A DNA stretch of 64,000 bases from JAAYBQ01 sp035403465 (GTDB lineage: Bacteria; Spirochaetota; UBA4802; UBA5550): NCBI GenBank assembly GCA_035403465.1, contig DAONFG010000009.1, forward strand, positions 17,181 through 81,180. The letters run 5' to 3'. The first letter of the stretch is position 1, and the number at the start of each line of letters is the position of its first letter. Positions 18,419 through 28,017 of this stretch are shown piece after piece. The notes below the pieces were generated by a model. That model worked only from the letters and a program-made list of their open reading frames with translations, ran no database searches and was not told the origin of the DNA. Made by a program: the position numbers and the translations under genes.

Positions 18419-19000
18419 TTAGTCCTTGTCTCCGCGGACGTTGTATTCCCATAATTCAACCAGTTTGTCAAACTCCCTGTCCGGGGGTGCATCCCTGTAT
18501 GTATCCCTCTTCCTTCTGATCAGGTATGATACGGTTGAATCCTCAATCAGAAACTTTTCACCAAGAGCGTTAAGCCTGTTGATTATGTAGTTCAGATTAT
18601 AGGTGTTGAAGTTCCCCAGTATCTCTGTGGCAGCAACCGTCGGTTCATATTTAAGTAAGAGTTCTGTGAAGTAGAGGGCACTCCTCCATGAATCATTTAT
18701 CCCGGCGAGTCCGGACTTGAAGTGCATGCTGAGTTTTTCGTAGAGTTCCATGTTCTTATAATACGATTCGTATATGTTGCGTATGTACTGCGGGAAGTGG
18801 TTCTGTACCTCCATCAGGTCAATGGGTTCGTTCATGGACTCGAAGAGTTCAAATATCTCACGGCTCTTTTCGTGGGGCGGAACAACTTCAACGAGTTCAA
18901 TTTTCAGGTCCTTAATAATCGTGCGGACTATGCCTGCCTTCTTGAGATAAATCTCTATCTCTACCGGCTCTGTGTAGAATTTTTTTTCTTTCTTATTCAT
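18419..19000 (-). CDS. Hypothetical protein, last gene of the antiporter/LysM operon
   Basis: A 193-residue soluble, mainly helical protein of no recognised family. It has a lysine-rich start (MNKKEKKFYTEPVEIEIYLK) and segments such as NHFPQYIRNIYESYYKNMELY and ALYFTELLLKYEPTVAA. There is no signal or membrane segment. The ATG at 19000 overlaps the end of the LysM gene by 8 bases; a start at 19027 would extend further into that gene. Tight overlap suggests it works with the LysM protein, perhaps on its cytoplasmic side. Confidence 0.65.
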   Translation of the reverse strand: MNKKEKKFYTEPVEIEIYLKKAGIVRTIIKDLKIELVEVVPPHEKSREIFELFESMNEPIDLMEVQNHFPQYIRNIYESYYKNMELYEKLSMHFKSGLAGINDSWRSALYFTELLLKYEPTVAATEILGNFNTYNLNYIINRLNALGEKFLIEDSTVSYLIRRKRDTYRDAPPDREFDKLVELWEYNVRGDKD

Positions 19001-21704
19001 TTTCGATCTTTGATCTGTATGCCGCAATTATTTTTTTCTGCTGCGGAATGTACGAGTACTGGTCAGCCCTGTCTATCAGTTCGCGCATTTTCTTTTTGTC
19101 TGAAGTGTCTGTTTTCTCCAGCTCCTCGATAACTTTGTAGAAGTCGGCATTCATCTTTTCAAGTTTTGCATGCGCAAGGTCCCATAGAGTGTCACCGGAC
19201 TGGACAACCACCTTTTCACCGTCGAGCATAATAAACAGGTTGCCCGGGTATATCCAGTGCGGGTTCTTCTGCTTTATTCCTTTATATGTGATCTTTTCGT
19301 AACCGTTTTTGACAGCTACGTCGTTCGCGTAATTGAATATGTCTATGTCGCGGATCATTACGTTTCTTTTAATCAGGAGTTCTTTTTCTTCGGGGTTTAC
19401 CCTCTTTACAGTGATTACCGGGCCTGTAACAGAGCTCCCTGTCTCCGTAACTTCACCTGTACCCGCTGAACCTTTTTTATCCTTTACCCCTGCCGTACCT
19501 GAACCTGCAATATCCTGGACCTGCACGCCTGTTCCGCCTGCACCAGCAGTTTCAATTGCGGCCTGTCTCTTCTTGTAAAGAAGGAAAGCCAGCAGAGCAA
19601 GGAGAAGAATGATTACCGGTATGGCAATCATCAGCCGCTTTTTAAGGGAATCAGCTGCTGAACCGCTCCGGCCAGCAGCGTCCGGGCCTTCACCTGTTCT
19701 GCCTGCGAATACTGAGGACACGTAATGTACAGCCCTCTGGTAAAACGGAACGTTTTCTTTACCAATGGTAATCCCGGTATTTTTACCCGCGGCAAAATCA
19801 TCGGAATATACAGCTGAATGTACGGCATCATAACCGCCCGTGACTTCAGCACCTGCGGCAGCATCATATCCATCTGCATCTTCGTTAAAGATCAGGGATG
19901 AGGAGGTGTGTTTCCTGGCTGCACCTCCGGTACGCGTGTGTATGCCTGACACGGCATCTTCAGCGTTGGGGTAGAGGTCGACTGAATAAATCTCCTTCCT
20001 GTTTTCGATTTCATCTTTGAGGTTGAGTATCTGTTCCTCGAGTTTAGCCAGTTTACCTGAACTCCTCCTGTCGTCATAAAAATACCGCAGCAGCCTCAGG
20101 AGCCGGATTCTGTCGGCAAGGATCTTTTCGCCGAGTATCTTCTGCTGGAGAGACATTCCGTACCGCCTGACGGTCTCGGAAGAGTATACATCTGTAAAAA
20201 AGTCCCCCTGACCCTGGTCAACTTTTACCGGGATCTGGTAGCAGGAGTTTTTGAAAATACCCAGTATTACACAGTAGTCCTGGGCCTGGTCATCGGGAAT
20301 GGAGAGTCCCACCCTGCTGAAATATTTCTGATGGATCTGGCGCAGCGCGCTGAAAAATCTGCGGTCGCTTGTGCTGTTCATGTGAAGTTTTAGCAGCGTT
20401 GCCGTGTTAAACATCCGGGCAAATTCACGTTTGTCACCGGCAAGCCCCTCAATGTATTCCTCGATTGACGAAACATCCCCGGCCGCAAATGCAGCCGTTA
20501 CCTCTTCGGGTGCTGCCAGCATATTGATGATTTCATCCTCACCCTGGAACTTGCGGAACTCGTACTGTATGCCGCGCTTTATCATGAGACCGGTGGATGC
20601 AATTTTTGCAGCGTGCGGGTTGCCGTCGTCTATTATGATGACAGGTACCTCGGTCGATTTGAACAGCAGGGCTGATTCCTCGTAAGCGGTGTATGTTATA
20701 AGCACAAGGTCGGGGTTTTCTTTAAGCATTCTTTTGGTCTCATGGTGCAGCTTGATGAATGCAACAGTCATTTCATCTGTTGATCCCTTTGTTCTGCAGA
20801 AGAGTTTCAGGTTCGGTGAGTTGTCGTATCCTGTTATGCGGAGTCCTTCGCCGGTGTTGTAGTTTATACCTGAAAATCGTTCATCAACAAGCGTGCAGTT
20901 TTTAAAGAGTTTCTTGATAAGATCGATCTGTTCCGGGTTGTCGGAGAATATGCGGATCTTGCCATCGCGGGCATTCTTGAATTTCATAAGGCTCGACAGG
21001 TTCAGGATGTTCTGGGAAGGCAGCAGTACTTCACGTATCCTTGACGGATCGATCCTTAGTGTCGAGAAATAATCAAACGGTCCTGACGGGTACTGGTATG
21101 ATGTGAAATATCCTCCGCCGTAAAAGACCGGGTTATTCCCCGCTATGACAAAACCCGAACCTGAATACCTGTCGGATCCCTTTGAGTCTGACGAGATCTT
21201 CTCCTGTATTGTGGTAATGCTCAGGTTGTCATTAAGCATGCTGTTGAGGTCGAATATGTCGGATTTATCATGAACGATCTTTATGTTTCCGTCGCTGTAG
21301 AAAACTCCTATGAACTGGTCCCGGTCGCTGACGCTGCTTTTTTTGGGAAGTTCCGGAATATCCTTTTCAATATTGACGATGGATACATTGGTGAGATCCA
21401 GGCCGAAATTTTTCTGGTAGTCAAGGAAACGTTTAATTATGGATTCACCGCCGATGTACCTGTTTGCCACAAGGTTGCGTATGTCGATGTTGAACTGTTC
21501 ATGCGCAGGGTTGCCCAAAATTTTATCAGTAATTATGATGTTCTCAATAAGTGGGATTATCTCCACCGGGAGATCGTACCATGTGCCGATCCTTATGAAT
21601 GGCCGGTCATCGTTGATCGAGCTTCCGGTGAATATAATGAAACATTCCGTATCAACAACAAAAAGCCTGTCCGCGTTTTCCCTGATAATTTCCTTAAATG
21701 TCAT
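18993..21704 (-). CDS. Large membrane protein with C-terminal LysM-like domain
   Basis: A 903-residue protein. The first 600 or so residues are soluble and of unknown fold, with a segment VPVIIIDDGNPHAAKIASTG that recalls a metal-dependent hydrolase loop but is not diagnostic. A charged coiled segment (about 560-590) and a low-complexity stretch precede one membrane helix near residues 681-703. After a Gly/Thr/Val-rich linker comes a LysM-like motif, VVQSGDTLWDLAHAKLEKM, near residue 832, expected to bind peptidoglycan. With no signal peptide, the large N-terminal part should be cytoplasmic and LysM periplasmic. The ATG overlaps the antiporter stop by four bases (ATGA). Confidence 0.7.
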   Translation of the reverse strand: MTFKEIIRENADRLFVVDTECFIIFTGSSINDDRPFIRIGTWYDLPVEIIPLIENIIITDKILGNPAHEQFNIDIRNLVANRYIGGESIIKRFLDYQKNFGLDLTNVSIVNIEKDIPELPKKSSVSDRDQFIGVFYSDGNIKIVHDKSDIFDLNSMLNDNLSITTIQEKISSDSKGSDRYSGSGFVIAGNNPVFYGGGYFTSYQYPSGPFDYFSTLRIDPSRIREVLLPSQNILNLSSLMKFKNARDGKIRIFSDNPEQIDLIKKLFKNCTLVDERFSGINYNTGEGLRITGYDNSPNLKLFCRTKGSTDEMTVAFIKLHHETKRMLKENPDLVLITYTAYEESALLFKSTEVPVIIIDDGNPHAAKIASTGLMIKRGIQYEFRKFQGEDEIINMLAAPEEVTAAFAAGDVSSIEEYIEGLAGDKREFARMFNTATLLKLHMNSTSDRRFFSALRQIHQKYFSRVGLSIPDDQAQDYCVILGIFKNSCYQIPVKVDQGQGDFFTDVYSSETVRRYGMSLQQKILGEKILADRIRLLRLLRYFYDDRRSSGKLAKLEEQILNLKDEIENRKEIYSVDLYPNAEDAVSGIHTRTGGAARKHTSSSLIFNEDADGYDAAAGAEVTGGYDAVHSAVYSDDFAAGKNTGITIGKENVPFYQRAVHYVSSVFAGRTGEGPDAAGRSGSAADSLKKRLMIAIPVIILLLALLAFLLYKKRQAAIETAGAGGTGVQVQDIAGSGTAGVKDKKGSAGTGEVTETGSSVTGPVITVKRVNPEEKELLIKRNVMIRDIDIFNYANDVAVKNGYEKITYKGIKQKNPHWIYPGNLFIMLDGEKVVVQSGDTLWDLAHAKLEKMNADFYKVIEELEKTDTSDKKKMRELIDRADQYSYIPQQKKIIAAYRSKIENE

Positions 21705-23413
21705 TTTGCAGGTCCCCTGTTTGTTTTATATGCCGGTTTTATTATAGCCATGAAATCGCGGTACGACGCGGCCTTCATTGCGTTTTCTCTTGTCTGCCTG
21801 TTGGAAAATATATGAGAGATATCCGCAAGCAGCTTTATCTGCGACTGCTGGCTGCCCGGCGGAGTGAGTATCATGAATATCAGGTGCGCGGGCCTGCCGT
21901 CAATCGAGTCAAAATCGACTCCGTACTCCGATCTCGCGGCGACTATACACGGCTTCTTCAGACCGGGAACTTTTGCGTGCGGAATCGCTATGCTGTTCCC
22001 GATACCAGTACTCATCATCTCCTCTCTCTGGATGACAAGACAGGCGATATTTCCAGCCCTCAGCCCGTGATAGCCTTCGAGTTTTGCAGACATGATATTT
22101 ATTGCTTCAGAAGAAGAATGCGCCTTCAGATCTGATAAATACAGTTTATTCACGATAAGGTCAACCAGATTAATGTTTTCATCAGGTTTAAGGAAAAATT
22201 TCATCAGGGGGCCGCTTAAAATCGATGTTACCACGGCGGTGAGTACTATTGCCTCATAGAGGTTTTCATGTATCAGGCCGTTGTGAAGGGCAAATATACC
22301 CAGGATTATCCCCATGATACCGCTTGAACTCATACCTGATGCCAGGGCCATGGCCTCGTTTGTTTTCATTGCTGTAAAGCGTGCCGCGATCAGTGTCGCG
22401 CTGATCTTTCCGCCGTAGATTATAACAAGGAGTATAACCGGAAGCAGTATGGTGAAATTGGATATAAAGTCGGTCCTGAGTCCTATGGATACAAAGAAGA
22501 GCGGGGCGAATATATTATCGACAAACTGTGAAATAGTATTGCGCGCCTGTTCCCGCAGGTGAGGCGAATCACCGATCGCAATACCCGCAAGGAATGCGCC
22601 GAATATGGCATGGACACCGATTGTTTCGGTAAGGGCGGACAGGATGAGCCCTGTAACCATTGTAAAGGTTATGACTCTTCCCTGCCAGTCGGCACCGGAC
22701 TGTATGCGCGGCAGTATGTAGTTGATCAGGTATCGCAGAAGTGTGAGTATAAGGACGGACACAAGTATTGTGAGCGCGATAATCCTGGCAATTGCGTATC
22801 CGCTGATGCTGCCGGTCAAAAGCATCTGGATCAGCACGGAAAAAAGGAACCAGCCTGTAAGGTCCTTCAGTACTGCGGAGGTCATTATCAGCATCCCGAA
22901 GTCGGTGTGAAAAAGCTGCATATTGAGCAGTATGCGTGCAATCAGCGGCAGGGCTGTTATGGATACAGAGATTCCCACGAATATTGCAAGGGGAATAATT
23001 TTGTCATCAGCCCCGAAGAGATTGGGGTATAGAACAGTTGCGATCATGCCGAGCGAAAAGGGTATGATTATGCTGATTATGGTAATCAGGATTACAGATC
23101 TTCCCTGCCGGATTACTGAAGAAAGATCGACCTCCAGTCCGGCTACAAGCAGCAGGAAGACCGCGCCAAGCAGGATAAAGCCCTCCAGCGTGATATAGGG
23201 GATTGCCGGAGGAGCGGGAAAAATATACAGGTATAGCCACGGTGACAGACGGCCCATTATTGTGGGCCCCAGAATTATCCCCGCGATTATTTCTCCGGTA
23301 ACAGACGGTAAATTAAGCCTGTTGAAGAGCGTCCCCATAGTTTTGGCGAAAGCCAGCATAATGGCGATTGAAATAAACAGGGTGATTATATCATTTCCGT
23401 TAAAGATACTCAT
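21701..23413 (-). CDS. CPA2-type cation/proton antiporter fused to a PTS EIIA-like domain
   Basis: Inner-membrane Na+(K+)/H+ exchanger. Residues 1-400 form about twelve hydrophobic helices with family features such as LNLPSVTGEIIAGIILGP and IHAIFGAFLAGIAIGDSP. Residues about 420-565 match EIIA type 2 domains: REEMMSTGIGNSIAIPHAK, in which the His near residue 478 is the phosphorylation site of that family, and a typical IFMILTPPGSQQSQI end. EIIA fusions are known in several antiporters and are thought to link transport to phosphotransfer status. It is the first gene of a three-gene operon. Confidence 0.9.
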   Translation of the reverse strand: MSIFNGNDIITLFISIAIMLAFAKTMGTLFNRLNLPSVTGEIIAGIILGPTIMGRLSPWLYLYIFPAPPAIPYITLEGFILLGAVFLLLVAGLEVDLSSVIRQGRSVILITIISIIIPFSLGMIATVLYPNLFGADDKIIPLAIFVGISVSITALPLIARILLNMQLFHTDFGMLIMTSAVLKDLTGWFLFSVLIQMLLTGSISGYAIARIIALTILVSVLILTLLRYLINYILPRIQSGADWQGRVITFTMVTGLILSALTETIGVHAIFGAFLAGIAIGDSPHLREQARNTISQFVDNIFAPLFFVSIGLRTDFISNFTILLPVILLVIIYGGKISATLIAARFTAMKTNEAMALASGMSSSGIMGIILGIFALHNGLIHENLYEAIVLTAVVTSILSGPLMKFFLKPDENINLVDLIVNKLYLSDLKAHSSSEAINIMSAKLEGYHGLRAGNIACLVIQREEMMSTGIGNSIAIPHAKVPGLKKPCIVAARSEYGVDFDSIDGRPAHLIFMILTPPGSQQSQIKLLADISHIFSNRQTRENAMKAASYRDFMAIIKPAYKTNRGPAK

Positions 23414-23648
23414 AATGTTCTGTAATAAAGCACATCTTACACGTTAACGTTAAAGTTTCAATAAATATTTTTATATATCATAAGGTATATGGAGGGATTG
23501 AATAAATTGTCCCTCTGTAATTATTGTCGAATCCCCCTTGCTTTTTTAAGCCATTTGCTATACCCTGCATTTGAAACAGATACTATCCTTTTAATGTGAA
23601 TAAAAGGCTTTTTTATACCGATAATAATACGGGCAATAATATAAATTT

Positions 23649-26030
23649 ATGAAACGGCTATTCAGCATAATATCAGACCTTGTTTTCAGGTTCCCCAGGA
23701 TGCGGCTCTTTGCGGGGATGGTGCTGATTTTTGTCCTTTTCAGCGTTCTAACCGTGATCTTCACACAGAGCGACCAGGTAACAACCGATCCCGTGGGATG
23801 GGAAAAATTCATGTCATATTCTCCTGCCGGCGTGCAGTGCAGCAATGTCAGCGGTGAAAAAAACGGGAACACCGTGGCTATTGTTTATGAAGGGTCCAGG
23901 GGCGGTAAAAAAGGGATTTATGTCAATGTTTCGTTTGACGGGGGACTCAGTTTCCTCGCACCGCGCAGGATCGCGGAGTTTGTTTCGCAGATCAATAACA
24001 TGCCCTGTGCTGCAATTTCAGATTCAGGTGAGATACGCGTCGCATGGTATTTTATTTCCGGGGATGGGTCCAACGGGAGCATGTTCCAGTCCTCTTCGAA
24101 GGACCTGGGCGTCACATGGTCCGAGCCTGAACAAATTACGTTCGGGCTGCAGATGGAGATTCTGCCTGTGATCAAATACGACAGGCGTAATGTTCTGCAT
24201 CTTTTCTTTACAGCGTACAGGGGACCTGTGTTTACCCTTTTTCATACGACAGCTGAGGCGAAGGACGGGAAGTTTGCTCTCCCTGAACCTGTGGCAGAGA
24301 TGGAGGGTGATGTCAAGGGATCGTTCTTCCCCGCTGTAAAGTTCACGGGCAACAGGGCTGCAATCGTGTGGCAGGCGAAAGAGAAGAACTTCGCAGACTC
24401 CCTGTACTTTTCCGGCTCAGATGACTATGGCCGGAGCTGGAGCGACGTGGAGAAAATCACACCGCCCGGTTCAAACTACCAGGCGCCATCCATTGAGATG
24501 GTCGACAGGATGATCTACCTTGTGTTCATGAATAACAGGGACAGGAACTGGGGGATCAGGATGATCAGCAGCAGGGACGCAGGCGAACACTGGGACGCGG
24601 TGCCGATGAAGATATCCGATACCAACGCTAACTGTTATTCGCCCAATATTTCGCTGGGACCGGATAACGATCTTTATATAACATGGCACGATACCCGGGA
24701 GAAAGGCAACAGGATTTTCCTGCGGAAATACTCGATCCCTTCGCGGGAACTCTCCCCCGAGACCGGGCTTTCCGTACGCAAGAGGCCGGGGCGCAACGCT
24801 TTCGCGCTGAATACCCCGAGGAAACTGATTGTGTTCTGGGAGGAGGCTGGTTCAATAGTCAGCCTGTTTGCCGACATGCAGGTCAGCGCGCCTGTTGTGC
24901 GGTCGCGTACCCACCCTGTTGATTCATGGACACGCAGTACCGATGCCGTAATCGAGTGGAACAAGCCTTCTGATGAATCGGGTATAGCGGGTTATGCAAC
25001 TATATCCGACCGGAATCCCGAGACAAATCCAATGATCCAGAACCTGAGGTACGATGTTAATTCGGCATACGTGGATAACCTTGAAGATGGAATAACATAT
25101 TTCCATATCAGGGCTGTTGACGGCGCTGGCAACATGAGCCGTACCATCCACTATAAACTGCAGGTAAGTTCAAATCCCCTTGCAATGCCTGTTGTAGTTT
25201 CCACTACACACCCGGAGTACGAGAAGTCTTTAAAGACCGACGCGGTGTTCAGGTGGGCGGTCAATGATGCACGGCGTCTTAAGGGATTCGTTTACAGCCT
25301 GTCAAAGGGCGTTGCGCTCAGGCCTGACAAATACGTCGATGATTTTAATATCGAGTTCAGGAACCTGGAGAACGGTGTTTACTATTTCAATATTGCCGCG
25401 GTGAGTGCGACAAACCAGGTTAGTACGGTTTATACATACTGTTTCATAGTTGGTATGGAGGGTGAGATTGACAGGAATTACCTTAAAGACCAGGCTGACC
25501 GGGATTGGGGCTTTGATGGAAGGGAACGGGTCGTAATCCCTGCACCGGCGATTGAGATACTGCTTCCCTTCGGCGGGAAGGACTGGTTCGCGGGAAGCTC
25601 GTTCGATGCGGAGATCAGGATGAAAAACATTCCGCAGGATAGAATCATGGGATATTCTGTTGTAGTAGACAGGACGAGAAAAGTCCCGCCGGAAAAGATA
25701 AATCTTAAGAACGGCAGGCTTTCGGTAAAAGACCTGGCTGACGGCAGATACTCTATAGCCGTGAAGTGCAGGTACTTCAGGTATTCAGGGAGCAGAAAGG
25801 TTGAGGTCTGGAGTGAACCGGCATATGCCGACTTTGAGATAAGGCTGCCGGGCCTGCTGTCGCCGCTCGATGACCTGTACTATGCTGTTATGCAGAAGAT
25901 GAAGGAGCACCCGGTCGCAATACCCGTGTTTATGCTCCTGTTCGCAGTAACGGTCATATATACCGGTTTCAGCAGCAGGATAGTATTCTACTATAAACTG
26001 CTCGATTTTAAAATACGTTATTTTTTCTGA
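23649..26030 (+). CDS. Membrane-anchored Asp-box (BNR) propeller protein with fibronectin-like domains
   Basis: A 793-residue surface-type protein. An N-terminal membrane helix (about 20-40) precedes a beta-propeller of about residues 60-420 with Asp-box repeats: SFDGGLSF, SSKDLGVTWSE, SDDYGRSWSDV and SRDAGEHWDAV. This fold occurs in sialidases and many non-enzymatic proteins, and no arginine triad can be assigned, so no enzyme activity is claimed. Two fibronectin-type-III-like modules follow (TDAVIEWNKPSDESGIAGYA, then TDAVFRWAVNDARRLKGFVY). A membrane helix near the C-terminus leaves a short basic tail. The last 13 bases overlap convergent etfA. Confidence 0.75.
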   Translation: MKRLFSIISDLVFRFPRMRLFAGMVLIFVLFSVLTVIFTQSDQVTTDPVGWEKFMSYSPAGVQCSNVSGEKNGNTVAIVYEGSRGGKKGIYVNVSFDGGLSFLAPRRIAEFVSQINNMPCAAISDSGEIRVAWYFISGDGSNGSMFQSSSKDLGVTWSEPEQITFGLQMEILPVIKYDRRNVLHLFFTAYRGPVFTLFHTTAEAKDGKFALPEPVAEMEGDVKGSFFPAVKFTGNRAAIVWQAKEKNFADSLYFSGSDDYGRSWSDVEKITPPGSNYQAPSIEMVDRMIYLVFMNNRDRNWGIRMISSRDAGEHWDAVPMKISDTNANCYSPNISLGPDNDLYITWHDTREKGNRIFLRKYSIPSRELSPETGLSVRKRPGRNAFALNTPRKLIVFWEEAGSIVSLFADMQVSAPVVRSRTHPVDSWTRSTDAVIEWNKPSDESGIAGYATISDRNPETNPMIQNLRYDVNSAYVDNLEDGITYFHIRAVDGAGNMSRTIHYKLQVSSNPLAMPVVVSTTHPEYEKSLKTDAVFRWAVNDARRLKGFVYSLSKGVALRPDKYVDDFNIEFRNLENGVYYFNIAAVSATNQVSTVYTYCFIVGMEGEIDRNYLKDQADRDWGFDGRERVVIPAPAIEILLPFGGKDWFAGSSFDAEIRMKNIPQDRIMGYSVVVDRTRKVPPEKINLKNGRLSVKDLADGRYSIAVKCRYFRYSGSRKVEVWSEPAYADFEIRLPGLLSPLDDLYYAVMQKMKEHPVAIPVFMLLFAVTVIYTGFSSRIVFYYKLLDFKIRYFF

Positions 26031-26983
26031 TTATGGATAGCTGCAGTTTCTATAAAGACAGGAATAAACTTTTCGAGTTCCTCGATTATGCATATATCTG
26101 AATGACTGAATATGGCTGCTCCAGGGTCACGGTTGATCGATACCACTGTTCCTGAATCCTTCATCCCGGCGATATGCTGAGGTGAACCTGATATTCCGCA
26201 TGCGACATAGAGCAGGGGCGAAACCTTTTTCCCGGTGAGCCCTACCTGGTACCTGTATTCTATCCACCCGTTGTCGCATAACACGCGCGATCCTGCAATT
26301 GAAGATTTAGGGAAGAGTGCGGCCATTGACCTGATCAACTCAAGGTTCTCCTGTTTTCCTGTTCCGCGACCTGCGGAGATTATAACCTCGGCATTTTCCA
26401 GTTCCGGATTATTCTCGGAGGTGTCGGTAACCGTAATGTGTGATGTCGACTCCAGGCTGATGTCGTGTTCCATAAACCCGACGCTGCCGTAATCAGCTGC
26501 GGTCTCACCAGAACTGAAAGCACCGGGCATGACTGTTATTACCAGCGGGACTTCACCCGTCTCGTAAGCCATTTCGATCTTACCGTGAAACCCGGCGCGC
26601 CTGAACCGTGGTTTGCCCTCCGATGTTTCCACTCCCGTGACCGATGTTATGCATGAAGCACCAAGAATTGCTGCAACGCGCGGTGCATAATCATAGCCAG
26701 CCGATGTGTGCGGAATAATAACAAGGTCCGGACTTAATTTCTGTGATGCTGCAAGAGCGGCCTTTGTCCATGCCTCGGCGGAGTAGTGCATGAACGCGCT
26801 GCCATCGACTGCCAGCAGGTCTGCCCCGTGGATCGGTCCGGGATTTATTTTATTGCACGGCATCACGGCAGTTATCCGGCAGTGAGCCCCATCAGCAATT
26901 TTCAGCGCACAGTTTATCATCTCGGCGTCGAGTGATGAGGCAGGATCCCGGGGTTCGCACATTATCATTATTATATAACTCAT
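26018..26983 (-). CDS. etfA: Electron transfer flavoprotein, alpha subunit
   Basis: Carries electrons from acyl-CoA dehydrogenases to the respiratory chain. The 321-residue product has a nucleotide-binding-like N-terminal half and the C-terminal FAD site: VIISAGRGTGKQENL, YQVGLTGKKVSPLLYVACGI, SGSPQHIAGM and INRDPGAAIFSHSD. The ATG at 26983 is chosen for the GGATGG before it; an in-frame ATG at 26998 would add five residues. It follows etfB after under 30 bases. It probably serves the acyl-CoA dehydrogenase in the divergent operon. Confidence 0.93.
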   Translation of the reverse strand: MSYIIMIMCEPRDPASSLDAEMINCALKIADGAHCRITAVMPCNKINPGPIHGADLLAVDGSAFMHYSAEAWTKAALAASQKLSPDLVIIPHTSAGYDYAPRVAAILGASCITSVTGVETSEGKPRFRRAGFHGKIEMAYETGEVPLVITVMPGAFSSGETAADYGSVGFMEHDISLESTSHITVTDTSENNPELENAEVIISAGRGTGKQENLELIRSMAALFPKSSIAGSRVLCDNGWIEYRYQVGLTGKKVSPLLYVACGISGSPQHIAGMKDSGTVVSINRDPGAAIFSHSDICIIEELEKFIPVFIETAAIHNQKK

Positions 26984-27011
26984 AGTACCATCCGTCATGC
27001 GCTGCGTTGTT

Positions 27012-27788
27012 TCATATCAAAGACTTTTTGTGAAGTATCTGCCACAATGATTCAGCTTTTTCTTTTATTGTTCCCTGCAGGACAGTACCTGCGCGCTGAG
27101 GCCTTGCGTCGAGCACCTTGATTACGGATTCGTAATGTCCCGGCCGGATTTTATCGTGCGACCTGATTTCGGTTATCACGGCAGTTTTGGCCCTCATTAC
27201 ATTAGAGAGCGAGGGGTAGCGCGGCCTGTTTATCCCTGACTGTAGAGTTACGAGTGCAGGGAGCCTCAGATCCATGGAGCATTCAGAAGATCCGTCAAGT
27301 TCCCGTACCACATGTATCATCATATTAACGGGGTCGATTTCCAGTTTAATGACACCTGCTGCAGACGGGTAACCGAGCAATGCGGCAACCATGGGCCCGG
27401 TCTGGCCTGACATCATGTCTTCGGACATAACTCCTGTTATTATTAAGTCGTAGCGCATACTGCTGCAGAATGCAGTGATCAGGTGTGCTTTTAATGAGGG
27501 GCTTATGTACGCGTTTTCATCGAGATATATGTGAATCCCACTGTCTGCGCCCATCTCTATCCCGCGCCTGACCGCGTGCTCAACCCTCCCGGGTCCTACA
27601 GAGAGTATGTCAACTTCTGTTCCGGGATAAGATTCTTTTATGCGCAGTGCCTCTTCGATGGCATGTTCATCAAAGCGGTTAATTCTGAAAGCGGTGTGTT
27701 CGCCGTATTCAGCCCAGGTGCCGTTCCTGTTAATTACGGGTTTCGATTCTGCGTCAGCCAGCTGTTTTATGCAAACTAAAATGCGCAT
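27012..27788 (-). CDS. etfB: Electron transfer flavoprotein, beta subunit
   Basis: Partner of EtfA. The 258 residues start with RILVCIKQLADAESKP and contain INRFDEHAIEEALRIKE, typical of the beta subunit, and a later segment LRLPALVTLQSGINRPRYPSL. The AMP-binding loop region includes ITGVMSEDMMSGQTGPMVAA. ATG 27788 has GAAGG upstream; GTG 27794 is in frame but overlaps that site. It is the first gene of etfBA and diverges from the histidine phosphatase/acyl-CoA dehydrogenase operon. Confidence 0.93.
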   Translation of the reverse strand: MRILVCIKQLADAESKPVINRNGTWAEYGEHTAFRINRFDEHAIEEALRIKESYPGTEVDILSVGPGRVEHAVRRGIEMGADSGIHIYLDENAYISPSLKAHLITAFCSSMRYDLIITGVMSEDMMSGQTGPMVAALLGYPSAAGVIKLEIDPVNMMIHVVRELDGSSECSMDLRLPALVTLQSGINRPRYPSLSNVMRAKTAVITEIRSHDKIRPGHYESVIKVLDARPQRAGTVLQGTIKEKAESLWQILHKKSLI

Positions 27789-27823
27789 TTTCACCTTCGG
27801 TTGTACTGTTGTGCATAATTTTT

Positions 27824-27849
27824 ATACCCGCGTGTGCGGGAATGACAGG
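27824..27849 (-). repeat. Short dispersed palindrome, copy 1
   Basis: Read on the minus strand it is GTCATTCCCGC-ACAC-GCGGG. A related copy occurs at 60076-60100 with paired changes in the stem. It resembles the GTCATTCCCGC...GCGGGAAT small palindromes common in many bacterial genomes. Confidence 0.4.
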
Positions 27850-27910
27850 ATTTTATCCGTAATTTAATGCAAAATTGAAATTCGTCATTCGTGTCAATAT
27901 AATATAATCA

Positions 27911-27998
27911 GTAATAATTCCTGTATTAAAAAAAATCAATAAAAAAACGGACGTCCGTCTTTTTTTTTCTTGACTCTGCCGATGTAAAAGGGTATTTT
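27911..27998. promoter_or_regulatory. Divergent promoters flanking a TetR-type palindrome
   Basis: ACGGACGTCCGT (27947-27958) is a perfect 12-base palindrome. On the plus side lie TTGACT (27970-27975), 17 bases and TATTTT (27993-27998). On the minus side lie TTGATT (27939-27934), 17 bases and TATTAC (27916-27911). Its form is like operators of several TetR regulators, and a TetR gene lies in the plus operon, so it is a candidate operator for both etfBA and the 28018 operon. The binding link is inferred. Confidence 0.55.
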
Positions 27999-28017
27999 TT
28001 TCCCATGGAGACGGTTA

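Noticed and set aside
22559..23032. Long plus-strand ORF within the antiporter gene
   Set aside because: It is a shadow frame opposite a clearly conserved transporter; composition is odd and no motif is seen.
27941..27969. The A-run, ACGGACGTCCGT and T-run as an intrinsic terminator
   Set aside because: The palindrome has no loop, so a stable RNA hairpin would be short, and no gene ends just before it on either strand; an operator fits better.
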